Below, one piece after another: positions 42,848-51,964 of a stretch of DNA of 64,000 bases (its first letter is position 1; each line of letters starts with the position of its first letter). The position numbers and the translations under genes were made by a program. Source of the DNA: UBA1479 sp038109305 (GTDB lineage Bacteria; Pseudomonadota; Alphaproteobacteria; Rhodospirillales; Casp-alpha2); the NCBI GenBank assembly GCA_038109305.1, contig JAYNIR010000016.1, forward strand, positions 1-64,000. The letters run 5' to 3'. The notes under the pieces are model-generated. The model made no database searches. It had not been told where the DNA came from and worked only from the letters and a program-made list of their open reading frames with translations.

Positions 42848-45800
42848 TTATGAGCATCCGCTTGTCGCGCCGCAGGTGACGCACTTAAGGCAGGTTCCAT
42901 TCCGGACCAGGGTGAAATTCCCGCAATCGCCACAGGAATCGCCCTCGTAGCCCTTCATTCGGGCTTCCCGGATCTGCTCGAGCTTGTTGTCGGTCTTTTC
43001 CATGACCGACGGCTCGATTTCCATGACCGCATCGGCTTTCGCCGCGGCATGGTGGTGCAGCCCGCCGTTTCCGGACCCGTTACCGGATTTCGCCGCTATC
43101 GAGGCACCACTTGCCTCGCCACCGCCGCCTCGACCGCCTTGGACGACCATCAGCTGCTTCGAGCGGACATACCCGCGGCTGGTCAGCTGCTGAACGACCG
43201 CTTCCATGACAACGGCCTGTTCGTCTTCGGGCAGGTCGCTCTCGTCGGCGCCGTCGCCCACGGCATCGGGCATCAGATCGGCCGGCTCGACATGCGCAAG
43301 ATCGTTGCGCGACAGGTACGAAACCGCCAGTTCCCGGAAGATGTAATCCAGGATGGAGGTCGCCATCTTGATGGTGTCGTTGCCGGTGACCATACCCGAC
43401 GGTTCAAACCGGGTGAAGGTGAAGGCTTCGACATATTCCTCAAGCGGCACGCCGTACTGCAGGCCGATGGATATTCCGATGGCGAAATTGTTCATCAGCG
43501 ACCGGAAGGCAGCGCCTTCCTTGTGCATGTCGACGAAGATTTCCGCGAGCCGGCCGTCTTCGTATTCGCCGGTGTGCAGATAAACCTTATGTCCGCCGAC
43601 GGAGGCCTTCTGGATGTAGCCCTTACGCCGGTCCGGCGGGCGGCGCCGTTCCTGGACGCGTTCGATAATCCGCTCGACGACGCGCTCGGCGACGATTTCC
43701 GCCTGCGCCGCCAGGGGCTTCTCGGCGATCGCCTCTTCCAGGGTCTCACCATCCACAAGGTCGGCTTCGTCAAGAAGCGCCGCCTGCAGGGGCTGCGACA
43801 GTTTCGAGCCGTCGCGGTAAAGCGCATTTGCCTTGAGCCCGAGCCGCCACGACATCATGTAGGCCTCGTTGCATTCGGCCACGGTGGCACTGTTGGGCAT
43901 GTTGATGGTCTTCGAAATCGCCCCCGAAATGAACGGCTGGGCGGCTGCCATCATGCGGATGTGGCTTTCGACGGACAGGAACCGCTTGCCGATCTTGCCG
44001 CACGGGTTGGCGCAGTCGAACACCGGCAGGTGCTCGGGTTTCAGGCCCGGCGCTCCCTCTAGCGTCATCGCCCCGCAAACATAGGTGTTGGCGGCGTCAA
44101 TCTCGCGTTTGGAAAAGCCCAGATAGGCCAGCATGTCGAAGGTCATGTCGTCGAGCTTTTCGGTCGGGATGCCGAGTCCCTGGCGGCAGAAATCCTCGCC
44201 CAAATTCCACTTGTTGAAGACGAACTTGATGTCGAAGGCCTCGCTTAGATTCTCCTCAAGTTTTGCAAGAAGATCATCGGTGAAGCCTCTGTCTTTCAAC
44301 GATTCATGGTTGATGCCGCTGGCGCCGGCGAAGGTGCCTCGGCCGACTGCGTAATTAATGATCGCCTCGATCTCGTCAGCCGTATACCCCAGCCCCTTGA
44401 GCGCCTTTGGGACCATCCGGTTGATGATCTTGAAGTAACCGCCGCCGGCGAGTTTCTTGAACTTGACCAGGGCGAAGTCGGGCTCGATCCCGGTCGTGTC
44501 GCAATCCATGACCAGGCCGATGGTGCCTGTCGGCGCGATCACCGTGGTCTGGGCATTGCGGAAGCCATGGGCTTCGCCGGCCGTGAGCGCATCGTCCCAC
44601 GCCTTGGCGGCTGCTTTGGAAAGTGCCGCGTCCGGGCAGTCGGCGGCCTTGAGCGGCACCGGCAGGACCTCAAGCCCTTCGTAGCCCTTGGCTTTACCAT
44701 GCGCCGCCAGACGATGGTTGCGGATGACCCGCAACATGGCGTCGGCATTTTCCTCGTAACGGGGGAACGCGCCCAGCTCGGCGGCCATTTCGGCCGACGT
44801 CGCATAGCACACGCCGGTCATCAGCGCGGTGATGGCGGCGCAGATCGCCCGGCCTTCGTCGGAGTCGTAGGACAAGCCCGAATTCATCAAATACCCGCCG
44901 ATGTTGGCGTAGCCAAGGCCGAGCGTCCGGAACTCGAAGGACAACTGGGCAATTTCCTTGGACGGGAATTGGGCCATCAGGACCGAAATTTCCAGCGTGA
45001 TGGTCCACAGGCGCACCGCGTGCTCAAACCCTTTGAGGTCGAATTTGCCCTTGCCCTTGTCGAAGGTGATCAGGTTCAGGGACGCAAGGTTACAGGCCGT
45101 GTCGTCCAGGAACATGTATTCCGAACAGGGGTTGGAGGCATTGATCCGGCCGGAGTTGGGGCAGGTGTGCCATTCGTTGATAGTGGTATCGTACTGCAAG
45201 CCAGGATCGGCGCAGGCCCAGGCCGAATAACCGATCTTTTCCCAAAGGTCGCGGGCCGGGAGGCGCTTGACCACCTTGCCGTTGGTGCGGCTGATCAATT
45301 CCCACTCGCCGCCATCCAGAACGGCATTGATGAACTTGTTGTCGACGCGGACGGAGTTGTTGGAATTCTGCCCCGAAACCGTCACATAGGCTTCGGAATC
45401 CCAATCCGTATCGTAGGTCGGAAATTCGATTTCCGTGTAGCCCTGCTTGGCGAAGTGGATCACCCGCTGCACGTAGTTTTCCGGGATCATCACCCGGCGG
45501 CACTCGATGATCGCTCTCTTCAGGCGCGGATTGCGCTTGGCATCGAACCGCGCGTCGTCACCGGCTTCGGGGATCGTTTCAGAGCACGCCGCCATGATTT
45601 CGCAGAGGTGCCGCTGGGCCAGGCGCGAACCCGCGACGAGGGCGGCAACCTTCTGCTCTTCGTGCACTTTCCATTCAACGTAGTTTTCGATGTCCGGGTG
45701 GTCGACGTCGACGACGACCATTTTGGCCGCGCGACGAGTGGTCCCGCCCGATTTTATGGCGCCCGCGGCACGGTCGCCGATCTTGAGGAAGCTCATCAGG

Positions 45801-46558
45801 CCCGACGACTTGCCGCCGCCTGAAAGTGGCTCGTTCTCGCCGCGCAGGCGGGAAAAATTGCTGCCCGTGCCGGAGCCGTATTTGAATAGCCGCGCCTCAC
45901 GGACCCATAAGTCCATGATGCCGCCTTCGTTCACCAGGTCGTCAGAGACGCTTTGGATGAAGCACGCGTGGGGCTGGGGGTGTTCGTAGGCCGATTCCGA
46001 GCGCATGACTTCGCCGGTCTTGAAATCCACGTAGTGGTGGCCTTGCGCCGGGCCGTCGATGCCGTAGGCCCAATGCAGGCCGGTGTTGAACCACTGCGGA
46101 GAATTGGGCGCGGCCATCTGCTTGGCCAGCATGTAGCGCATTTCGTCGAAGTACGCCTGGGCGTCTTCTTCCCGGTCGAAATAGCCGCCTTTCCAGCCCC
46201 AGTAGGTCCAGGTGCCGGCCAGCCGGTCAAACACCTGCTTGGCGCTGGTTTCACCGGAAAACCGCTTGCCCTTCGGCATTTTCTTCATCGCCGCTTCGTC
46301 GGGTAGGCTGCGCCACAGCCACGACGGGACTGAATTCTCTTCCGCCTTGGCGAGCCGCTGCGGCACGCCGGCTTTGCGGAAATACTTCTGCGCCAAAACG
46401 TCGCAGGCGACCTGAGACCAGGCCTTCGGGACTTCAATATTCTTCTGACTGAATACGACCGAGCCGTCGGGATTGCGGATTTCGCTCGAAGCCGTCCGGA
46501 ATTCGATATCCGCGTAGGGCGATTTGTTTGCTTTTGTAAATTGCCGCTTGATCTGCAT
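42848..46558 (-). CDS. nrdJ: Vitamin B12-dependent (class II) ribonucleotide reductase
   Basis: 1236 residues from the ATG at 46558; the frame extends 12 codons further without similarity. Motifs of class II NrdJ include NPCSEYMFLDDTACNLASLNL, the radical/active-site region with GLGYANIGGYLMNSGL, and APTGTIGLVMDCDTTGIEPDFALVKFKKLAGG. The C-terminus is a Cys-rich zinc-ribbon-like tail (CGDCGNFTLVRNGTCLKCVTCG) that supplies redox-active thiols. It reduces ribonucleotides using adenosylcobalamin, with or without oxygen. No class I enzyme is seen in the window. The 5' region has no recognisable cobalamin riboswitch. Confidence 0.95.
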   Translation of the reverse strand: MQIKRQFTKANKSPYADIEFRTASSEIRNPDGSVVFSQKNIEVPKAWSQVACDVLAQKYFRKAGVPQRLAKAEENSVPSWLWRSLPDEAAMKKMPKGKRFSGETSAKQVFDRLAGTWTYWGWKGGYFDREEDAQAYFDEMRYMLAKQMAAPNSPQWFNTGLHWAYGIDGPAQGHHYVDFKTGEVMRSESAYEHPQPHACFIQSVSDDLVNEGGIMDLWVREARLFKYGSGTGSNFSRLRGENEPLSGGGKSSGLMSFLKIGDRAAGAIKSGGTTRRAAKMVVVDVDHPDIENYVEWKVHEEQKVAALVAGSRLAQRHLCEIMAACSETIPEAGDDARFDAKRNPRLKRAIIECRRVMIPENYVQRVIHFAKQGYTEIEFPTYDTDWDSEAYVTVSGQNSNNSVRVDNKFINAVLDGGEWELISRTNGKVVKRLPARDLWEKIGYSAWACADPGLQYDTTINEWHTCPNSGRINASNPCSEYMFLDDTACNLASLNLITFDKGKGKFDLKGFEHAVRLWTITLEISVLMAQFPSKEIAQLSFEFRTLGLGYANIGGYLMNSGLSYDSDEGRAICAAITALMTGVCYATSAEMAAELGAFPRYEENADAMLRVIRNHRLAAHGKAKGYEGLEVLPVPLKAADCPDAALSKAAAKAWDDALTAGEAHGFRNAQTTVIAPTGTIGLVMDCDTTGIEPDFALVKFKKLAGGGYFKIINRMVPKALKGLGYTADEIEAIINYAVGRGTFAGASGINHESLKDRGFTDDLLAKLEENLSEAFDIKFVFNKWNLGEDFCRQGLGIPTEKLDDMTFDMLAYLGFSKREIDAANTYVCGAMTLEGAPGLKPEHLPVFDCANPCGKIGKRFLSVESHIRMMAAAQPFISGAISKTINMPNSATVAECNEAYMMSWRLGLKANALYRDGSKLSQPLQAALLDEADLVDGETLEEAIAEKPLAAQAEIVAERVVERIIERVQERRRPPDRRKGYIQKASVGGHKVYLHTGEYEDGRLAEIFVDMHKEGAAFRSLMNNFAIGISIGLQYGVPLEEYVEAFTFTRFEPSGMVTGNDTIKMATSILDYIFRELAVSYLSRNDLAHVEPADLMPDAVGDGADESDLPEDEQAVVMEAVVQQLTSRGYVRSKQLMVVQGGRGGGGEASGASIAAKSGNGSGNGGLHHHAAAKADAVMEIEPSVMEKTDNKLEQIREARMKGYEGDSCGDCGNFTLVRNGTCLKCVTCGATSGCS

Positions 46559-46970
46559 AGTAACCGGTTTCTCCCAATCTCTAGTAGGTCCCATAACCGT
46601 TCGCTGATTGCCCGAAAAGGGGTCCAGCGCTTCTTTGCCGTGGCGCGGAAGGCTCTTGCTTCCTTACAACATCATGTACATGCCCAGGGCCGAAGGACCC
46701 TAAATGTAGCGACGGGGTTTTGGGGCGGCAACCAGATAATTTCAATATTTTGCGATTTTGTGACAATAAAATACTTGATTTTGAGTAACGGAAGTAATTT
46801 CAAGGAATTATGACTTTCGACATAGGGGCGCCATCCATTCGTCGTTCGCCACGCTGTTCTCCCGGGGATTTTTGCCGGGACGTTTTCGCCGTCATGTCCG
46901 CGAGCCCGGATGGCTGGACGGATATGCCCGCGGGTGCCATATTCGGCAAAGCTGAACAGCCGGACTTTAT
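46559..46970. promoter_or_regulatory. 412-base divergent interval between nrdJ and the NDUFA12 gene
   Basis: The nrdJ side contains a CATGTACATG palindrome (46673-46682), a hairpin near 46684-46699 (GGGCC-GAAG-GACCC-like) and a distinctly AT-rich block (about 46737-46812), probably the promoter. I looked for the cobalamin riboswitch core (GCCACTG) and for NrdR-type boxes (paired ACAnTATAT) and found no convincing match. Nothing else coding was seen. Confidence 0.45.
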
Positions 46971-47330
46971 TTGATGGACATCGGAACACTGCTTCACACT
47001 TGGATTCGAGGCCGCCTCGTCGGCACCGACGAATTCGGCAACCGCTACTACGAACAGCGCGGGGCGGAGCTCTATGGCCGTCAGCGCCGTTGGGTGTTGT
47101 ACAAAGGTGGCAAGGAAGCATCCAAGGTGCCGGCGGAATGGCACGCATGGCTTCATCACACCTCCGAAGCGCCGTTGACCGAAGGCGCCACCCAGGCAAG
47201 GCCCTGGCAGAAAGAGCACAAACCGAACCTGACCGGCACGGCTGGCGCCTACCGGCCGGAGGGGCATGACTTCAAAGGTGGGGCGCGGGCGCCCGCCACC
47301 GGCGATTACGAAGCCTGGCGGCCTGAATAG
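46971..47330 (+). CDS. NADH:ubiquinone oxidoreductase NDUFA12-family subunit
   Basis: 119 residues. GTLLHTWIRGRLVGTDEFGNRYYEQR and RRWVLYKGGKEASKVPAEWHAWLHHTSEAP are the conserved core of the complex I accessory subunit NDUFA12 (B17.2). It is restricted to mitochondria and alphaproteobacteria. It sits on the peripheral arm near the NuoE/NuoI region. In alphaproteobacteria the gene is usually away from the nuo operon and next to mlaD-like, DUF2155 and aat genes, exactly as here. Confidence 0.92.
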   Translation: MMDIGTLLHTWIRGRLVGTDEFGNRYYEQRGAELYGRQRRWVLYKGGKEASKVPAEWHAWLHHTSEAPLTEGATQARPWQKEHKPNLTGTAGAYRPEGHDFKGGARAPATGDYEAWRPE

Positions 47331-47406
47331 TCCGCCCGCCAAAACCCAGCCGCGGCCTCTCGGCGGCGGCATCTGGCAATCAGGTAAAAAAGAGAGAGCA
47401 TCGACC

Positions 47407-47889
47407 ATGTCATCCGAATCGCAGGAACAATTGATCGGCGCGGCGACCTTGGCGCTTCTGGTTCTGCTGATGGTGTCTCTCAATCAATCGAGAGACATCG
47501 ACGGCGCCGCGTCGGAAGGCGTGTTGGTGTCGGCGCTGTTTGGGCGGGTCGACGGTCTTGTTCCCGGCGACGACGTGCAGATGGGCGGCGTGCGGATCGG
47601 CACCGTCCAGGCGCAAACGCTCGATGCCGGATACCGGGCCGTGGTGACGCTGGCGCTTGATCCGGGCGCCGTGGTGCCAAGCGATTCCGCCGCGTCGATC
47701 CAGACCGACGGGCTTTTCGGCGGCAAATTCGTGGTGATCGAACCCGGCGCGTCCGAAAAATCGGTGAAAACCGGTGACCGAATCACCCGCACACAGGATG
47801 CCCAGGTTGTCGGCGACCTGCTGGATGCGATCATTTCCGAAGGCCGCGCCGCGCTGGCTCAGCGTCGGGCCGCCGGACAAAAGAAATAA
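47407..47889 (+). CDS. MCE-domain (MlaD-like) protein, first of a tandem pair
   Basis: 160 residues from the ATG at 47407; the open frame upstream overlaps the NDUFA12 gene in another frame. An N-terminal membrane anchor (residues about 9-23) precedes an MCE domain: VSALFGRVDGLVPGDDVQMGGVRIGTV and SIQTDGLFGGKFVVIEPG. MCE proteins form hexameric rings that ferry phospholipids between membranes. It is followed 23 bases later by a second MCE gene, which matches MlaD more closely. The two may make mixed or separate rings. No permease (MlaE) or ATPase (MlaF) gene is adjacent. Confidence 0.87.
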   Translation: MSSESQEQLIGAATLALLVLLMVSLNQSRDIDGAASEGVLVSALFGRVDGLVPGDDVQMGGVRIGTVQAQTLDAGYRAVVTLALDPGAVVPSDSAASIQTDGLFGGKFVVIEPGASEKSVKTGDRITRTQDAQVVGDLLDAIISEGRAALAQRRAAGQKK

Positions 47890-47912
47890 CCGGGATACGG
47901 AGGACAGGGCCC

Positions 47913-48362
47913 ATGGGACGCAATTCAGCCGAAGCTGTTCTCGGCGCTGTGGTGTTGATCGCCGCTGCCGGATTCCTGTTCATCGCAATCAATGTCGCGC
48001 AGGTGAAAACGGCAAAGGGGTATAACGTCAGCGCCGCGTTTTTGAAGATCGGCGGCCTGAGCGCCGGCAGCGACGTGCGCATCAACGGCATCAAGATCGG
48101 CACCGTGACCGACCGGCGGCTCGACCCGCAGACCTTTGACGCCGTCGTCACCATGTCGATCCAGACGGATGTAAAACTGCCCAAGGATACGGTCGCGACC
48201 ATCGGATCCGAAGGCATCCTCGGCGGCAAATACGTGCGGCTAAAGCCCGGCACGGACAAGGAATACCTCCCGGTCGGCGGCCGTATCGCTAAGACCGAGG
48301 ACTTCAAGTCGCTTGAAGATCAGGTCGGCGAAATCATCTTCCTCGCCACCGGCGGCACCTGA
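47913..48362 (+). CDS. mlaD: Outer-membrane lipid asymmetry protein MlaD (MCE domain)
   Basis: 149 residues. The N-terminal anchor AVLGAVVLIAAAGFLFIAI (about residues 8-27) is followed by an MCE domain with the classic VSAAFLKIGGLSAGSDVRINGIKIGTV and SIGSEGILGGKYVRL-type motif (here TIGSEGILGGKYVRLKPG). The C-terminal acidic helix SLEDQVGEIIFLA would form the central pore helix. The protein bridges inner and outer membranes in retrograde phospholipid transport. It is the second MCE gene of a tandem pair and stops six bases before the DUF2155 gene. Confidence 0.88.
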   Translation: MGRNSAEAVLGAVVLIAAAGFLFIAINVAQVKTAKGYNVSAAFLKIGGLSAGSDVRINGIKIGTVTDRRLDPQTFDAVVTMSIQTDVKLPKDTVATIGSEGILGGKYVRLKPGTDKEYLPVGGRIAKTEDFKSLEDQVGEIIFLATGGT

Positions 48363-48367
48363 TCTGG

Positions 48368-48766
48368 ATGGTCCGTTTCCCGAGCCTTATATCCGCGGCC
48401 CTCATCGGTCTGGTGCTGACGGCAATCGCCGGCCCGGCCCGGGCCATTCCCATGAACCGGGTCGTCCTGCAGGGGCTCGACAAGGTGACGGCGCGGGTGA
48501 CGACAATCCAGGCGGAAGTCGGCAAGGCGGTCCGGTTCGGAACGTTGGAAATCATCCCCCGGCAGTGCGACAAGCGCCCGCCTGAAGAAACGCCTGAAAG
48601 CGCCGCGTTTCTCGACATCTGGGAAATCCGCCCGGGCGAACCGGCGGTCAGCCTGTTTCGCGGCTGGATGTTCGCCTCAAGCCCGGCCCTGAACGCCTTG
48701 GAACATCCGGTCTACGATATCTGGGTCTTGGATTGTAATCCGGGCCCGGCGACGCCGCCGCGTTGA
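48368..48766 (+). CDS. DUF2155-family periplasmic protein
   Basis: 132 residues with a signal peptide (about residues 1-26, AIAGPARA). ARVTTIQAEVGKAVRFGTLEIIPRQCDKRPPEETPESAAFLDIWE and FRGWMFASSPALNALEHPVYDIWVLDC are the DUF2155 signature, including two conserved Cys that may pair. The function is unknown. Its strict linkage with mlaD-like and NDUFA12 genes in alphaproteobacteria suggests an envelope role. Confidence 0.9.
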   Translation: MVRFPSLISAALIGLVLTAIAGPARAIPMNRVVLQGLDKVTARVTTIQAEVGKAVRFGTLEIIPRQCDKRPPEETPESAAFLDIWEIRPGEPAVSLFRGWMFASSPALNALEHPVYDIWVLDCNPGPATPPR

Positions 48767-48785
48767 CGCCGGTCCGCCGGCCGCC

Positions 48786-49448
48786 TCAAACGAAACCGTC
48801 AAATTCCCGTTCAAGGTCCGCCTTTGCCGGATTGACCGGAAACCGCGACTGATAATCCAACGCGGCCGCCAATTGCTTTTGATAGTCCCGGGCGAGGATT
48901 TCCCGGCAGCCGAATTGCTTCAGGTGCTCGGTGACGAATTGCGTGTCCAGCAGTCTGAACCCGCCGATTCGAAGCCGCGCGACAAGGTGCGCCAACGCGA
49001 CCTTGCTGGCATCCGTCGCCCGGGAAAACATACTTTCGCCGAAGAACGCGCCGCGCAACGCGACGCCGTATAGCCCGCCGACCAGATAGCCGTCCTGCCA
49101 GGTTTCGATCGAGTGCGCGAATCCGAGATGGTGAAGCTCCGTGACGGCGTCTTGGATGGGTTTGTTGATCCAGGTTTCGTCACGGCCGGGGCCGGTCTCG
49201 GCACAGGACTTCAAGACCTGCTCGAACGCCGAATTCGCGCGCACGATGAACGGTGGATTACGAAGCGTTTTGCGAAATTTTTTCGGCAGGTGAAAGCCGT
49301 CGAGCGGGATAACGCCGCGTTTTTTAGGGTCGACCCAGAAGACCTGCGGGTCGTCGCGGCTTTCGGCCATCGGGAATATGCCGGCAGCATATGCCCGCAG
49401 CAGCAGTTCGGCCGGCAGACTTTCCTGGGTTTGATAACGGCGGCTCAT
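48786..49448 (-). CDS. aat: Leucyl/phenylalanyl-tRNA-protein transferase
   Basis: 220 residues. The N-terminal LLLRAYAAGIFPMAESRDDPQVFWVDPKKRGVIPLDGFH and the GNAT-like core with HSIETWQDGYLVGGLYGVALRGAFFGESMFSR are diagnostic of Aat. The enzyme adds Leu or Phe to proteins with N-terminal Lys or Arg, making them substrates for ClpS-ClpAP, whose genes are also in this window. It follows accC on the same strand by 52 bases and converges on the DUF2155 gene. Confidence 0.94.
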   Translation of the reverse strand: MSRRYQTQESLPAELLLRAYAAGIFPMAESRDDPQVFWVDPKKRGVIPLDGFHLPKKFRKTLRNPPFIVRANSAFEQVLKSCAETGPGRDETWINKPIQDAVTELHHLGFAHSIETWQDGYLVGGLYGVALRGAFFGESMFSRATDASKVALAHLVARLRIGGFRLLDTQFVTEHLKQFGCREILARDYQKQLAAALDYQSRFPVNPAKADLEREFDGFV

Positions 49449-49500
49449 GATGGCCGATCATCGCCGAAAACGCCCCTGAAGGCAAAGCCGGACGCGGGGC

Positions 49501-50850
49501 TTAATCCCCCTTGCCGGCGGCGACCAGGGCCTCCAGCCAATGGATATCGTAGTCGCCGTCGACGAAGCCTTTTTCCTCGATAATCCGCTGTTGCAGGGGG
49601 ATATTAGTCGTGATGCCGTCGATCACGAATTCCTGCAACGTCCGGCGAAGCCGCATCAGGCATTCGTTGCGGGTGGCCCCGTGGACGATCAATTTGGCGA
49701 TCATGCTGTCGTAATGCGGCGGCACTGTGTAGCCGGAATACAACGCGGAATCGACCCGAACGCCGAGCCCGCCGGGGGCATGGTAAATCCCCACCTTGCC
49801 GGGCGACGGCATAAACGTTACCGGGTCTTCGGCATTGATCCGGCATTCGATCGCGTGGCCGCGCAGTTTAATGTCTTCCTGGGTGACGCTCAGCTTCGCG
49901 CCCTGGGCAACGCGGATCATTTCTCGCACCAAATCGATTCCGGTTATGCCTTCGGTCACCGGATGTTCGACCTGCAGGCGCGTGTTCATTTCGATGAAAT
50001 AGAACTCGCCGTCTTCATAAAGGTATTCGACCGTGCCGGCGCTCCGGTATCTCAGTTTCTTAATCGCGTCGACCGTCACCCGGCCGATCTTTTCGCGCTG
50101 TTCACCGTTAAGGGCGGGTGAGGGCGCTTCCTCTAACACCTTCTGATGGCGGCGCTGCAGGGAACAATCGCGTTCGCCCAGGTGGACGACGTTGCCGAGC
50201 CCGTCGGCCATGATCTGAATTTCGATGTGCCGCGGTTTGCCGAGGAATTTTTCGACATAGACAGATCCGTCGCCGAAAGCGGCGGAGGCCTCGGCCTGCG
50301 CGGTCTTCAGCGCGGTCGCAAGCTCGTCGATCTTGCGCACCACTTTCATGCCGCGCCCGCCGCCGCCTGCGGCGGCCTTGACGATCACCGGCAAGCCGAT
50401 GTCCCTGGCGACGGCCATCGCTTCGTCGGGGTCGGTCACGGCGCCATCCGATCCCGGAACGACGGGGATGCCGGCTTCACGGGCGGCCTTCTTTGCGGCC
50501 ACCTTATCACCCATCAGGCGGATGTGGTCGGCGCTCGGCCCGATGAACGAAAACCCGTGTTCTTCGACCATTTCCGCAAAGTCGGCGTTTTCCGACAAAA
50601 AGCCGTATCCCGGATGGATGGCGTCGGCGTCCGAAATGGCGGCGGCAGTCAGCACGGCCTGTGTGCTCAGGTAACTCTGCTTGGCGGGCGGCGGGCCGAT
50701 GCAAACGCTTTCATCGGCAAGGCGCACGTGCATGGCGTCCGTGTCGGCGGTGGAATGCACCGCGACGGTCGCAATCCCCATTTCACGGCACGCCCGGAGG
50801 ATTCGCAGCGCGATTTCGCCCCGGTTGGCGATGAGAACCTTCTCAAACAA
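49501..50850 (-). CDS. accC: Acetyl-CoA carboxylase biotin carboxylase subunit
   Basis: 449 residues with a TTG start preceded by GGAG. FEKVLIANRGEIALRILRACREMGI opens the biotin-carboxylase N-domain. The ATP-grasp region has the Gly-rich KAAAGGGGRGMKVV loop, and FIEMNTRLQVEHPVTEGITGIDLV carries the catalytic Glu-x-Asn-x-Arg. It carboxylates biotin on AccB for fatty-acid synthesis. It lies 12 bases after accB. Confidence 0.95.
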   Translation of the reverse strand: MFEKVLIANRGEIALRILRACREMGIATVAVHSTADTDAMHVRLADESVCIGPPPAKQSYLSTQAVLTAAAISDADAIHPGYGFLSENADFAEMVEEHGFSFIGPSADHIRLMGDKVAAKKAAREAGIPVVPGSDGAVTDPDEAMAVARDIGLPVIVKAAAGGGGRGMKVVRKIDELATALKTAQAEASAAFGDGSVYVEKFLGKPRHIEIQIMADGLGNVVHLGERDCSLQRRHQKVLEEAPSPALNGEQREKIGRVTVDAIKKLRYRSAGTVEYLYEDGEFYFIEMNTRLQVEHPVTEGITGIDLVREMIRVAQGAKLSVTQEDIKLRGHAIECRINAEDPVTFMPSPGKVGIYHAPGGLGVRVDSALYSGYTVPPHYDSMIAKLIVHGATRNECLMRLRRTLQEFVIDGITTNIPLQQRIIEEKGFVDGDYDIHWLEALVAAGKGD

Positions 50851-50862
50851 CCGCCCGGGCTC

Positions 50863-51318
50863 CTATTCGAGAACGAACATGGGCTCACCGAATTCCACCG
50901 GCGTACCGCTGGTAACCAGGACCTTCTTCACCTTGCCGGCGCGCGGCGCGTTGATCTGGTTGAACACCTTCATGGCTTCGACCAGCGCCAAGGTCTGGCC
51001 CTCCTTCACGTCGTCGCCTTCGGAAACGAAATTCGGGCTGTCCGGGTCGGGAGACAGATAGACGACGCCGACCATTGGCGACGTCACCGCGCCGGCAAGA
51101 TCGATGGCTTCGGGCGCGGGCGAGGGAGTGCCGGCGGCGGGCGCCGCATGCACTGCTATCGGGGCCTGGACGACCGCCGTCCCGCCGCCCTTGGCGACGC
51201 GGATGCTCCAATCGTCGGTTTCGTATTCGATTTCGGTCAGTCCGGTTTCGTTCAGAAGGTCCGCGAGTTTGCGCACCGCATCCGTGTTGATGTCCGATGC
51301 CTTGGGAGATTTCGCCAT
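50863..51318 (-). CDS. accB: Acetyl-CoA carboxylase biotin carboxyl carrier protein
   Basis: 151 residues. An N-terminal helical region is joined by an Ala/Pro-rich linker to a biotinyl domain (about residues 72-151). The biotinylated Lys is in VEAMKVFNQI, a small variant of the usual EAMKMMN with Val-Phe after the Lys. It is the mobile carrier between AccC and AccAD. Operon order is aroQ-accB-accC. Confidence 0.95.
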   Translation of the reverse strand: MAKSPKASDINTDAVRKLADLLNETGLTEIEYETDDWSIRVAKGGGTAVVQAPIAVHAAPAAGTPSPAPEAIDLAGAVTSPMVGVVYLSPDPDSPNFVSEGDDVKEGQTLALVEAMKVFNQINAPRAGKVKKVLVTSGTPVEFGEPMFVLE

Positions 51319-51360
51319 GATCTTTCGTCCGCTCCCGTCTTTATCGTTTGGCCGGGGTTG

Positions 51361-51807
51361 TTACCCGGCGGTTTTCAGGCGTTTCGCCAACGCCTCAAGC
51401 GCCAATTCGTATCCCTGTCCGCCGAGGCCACAGATCATCCCGTCCGCCGCCTTGGAGACATAGGAATGATGGCGGAATTCCTCGCGCCTGTGAATATTGG
51501 ACAGGTGCACTTCAATAATCGGCAGGTCGATTGCGCTGAGCGCGTCCAGCAACGCCACCGAGGTATGGGTATAAGCGCCGGCGTTGATGATCAGCCCGGC
51601 GTGGGATTTGGGCGCTTCCTGGATCCAGGTGACCAGGACGCCTTCGTCGTTGGATTGACGGAATTCCGCGGTAAAGCCGAGCTCCTGCGCTCGCGCCCGG
51701 CAGGCGTGCTCGATGGTCTGCAGGGTTTCGCGGCCGTAAATATCCGGCTCCCGCGTGCCGAGCAGGTTCAGGTTCGGGCCGTTCAGGACGAGAATGCTCT
51801 GTGTCAT
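51361..51807 (-). CDS. aroQ: Type II 3-dehydroquinate dehydratase
   Basis: 148 residues. ILVLNGPNLNLLGTREPDIYG at the N-terminus, with the catalytic Tyr in the flexible loop (Tyr24 region), and NAGAYTHTSVALLDAL and VHLSNIHRREEFRHHSY with the catalytic His are the complete type II signature. It converts 3-dehydroquinate to 3-dehydroshikimate in aromatic amino-acid synthesis. It is the first gene of the aroQ-accB-accC operon. Confidence 0.95.
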   Translation of the reverse strand: MTQSILVLNGPNLNLLGTREPDIYGRETLQTIEHACRARAQELGFTAEFRQSNDEGVLVTWIQEAPKSHAGLIINAGAYTHTSVALLDALSAIDLPIIEVHLSNIHRREEFRHHSYVSKAADGMICGLGGQGYELALEALAKRLKTAG

Positions 51808-51964
51808 TGGAATTACGGCAGTTGGACCTTGGTGAAACGGGCTTCGCGGCTTATACCATCCGCTTTTGGCGGAAGAAACACCCTGTAAGGTGTGCGCCGG
51901 GCGTTGAAAGCCGCCTCACGCGGCCCCATAATTCAGTTAAGCTTTGGTTCCAGGGAATAATTTC

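Noticed and set aside
46559..46830. Cobalamin riboswitch before nrdJ
   Set aside because: No GCCACTG core or matching fold was found on the minus strand despite the B12-dependent product.
50146..51888. A 580-codon open frame on the plus strand
   Set aside because: Antisense to accC, accB and aroQ; composition is typical of a shadow frame.
51840..51964. TPP riboswitch before thiSG
   Set aside because: The conserved CTGAGA and ACCTGATCTGGATAATGCCAG-type elements are not present.
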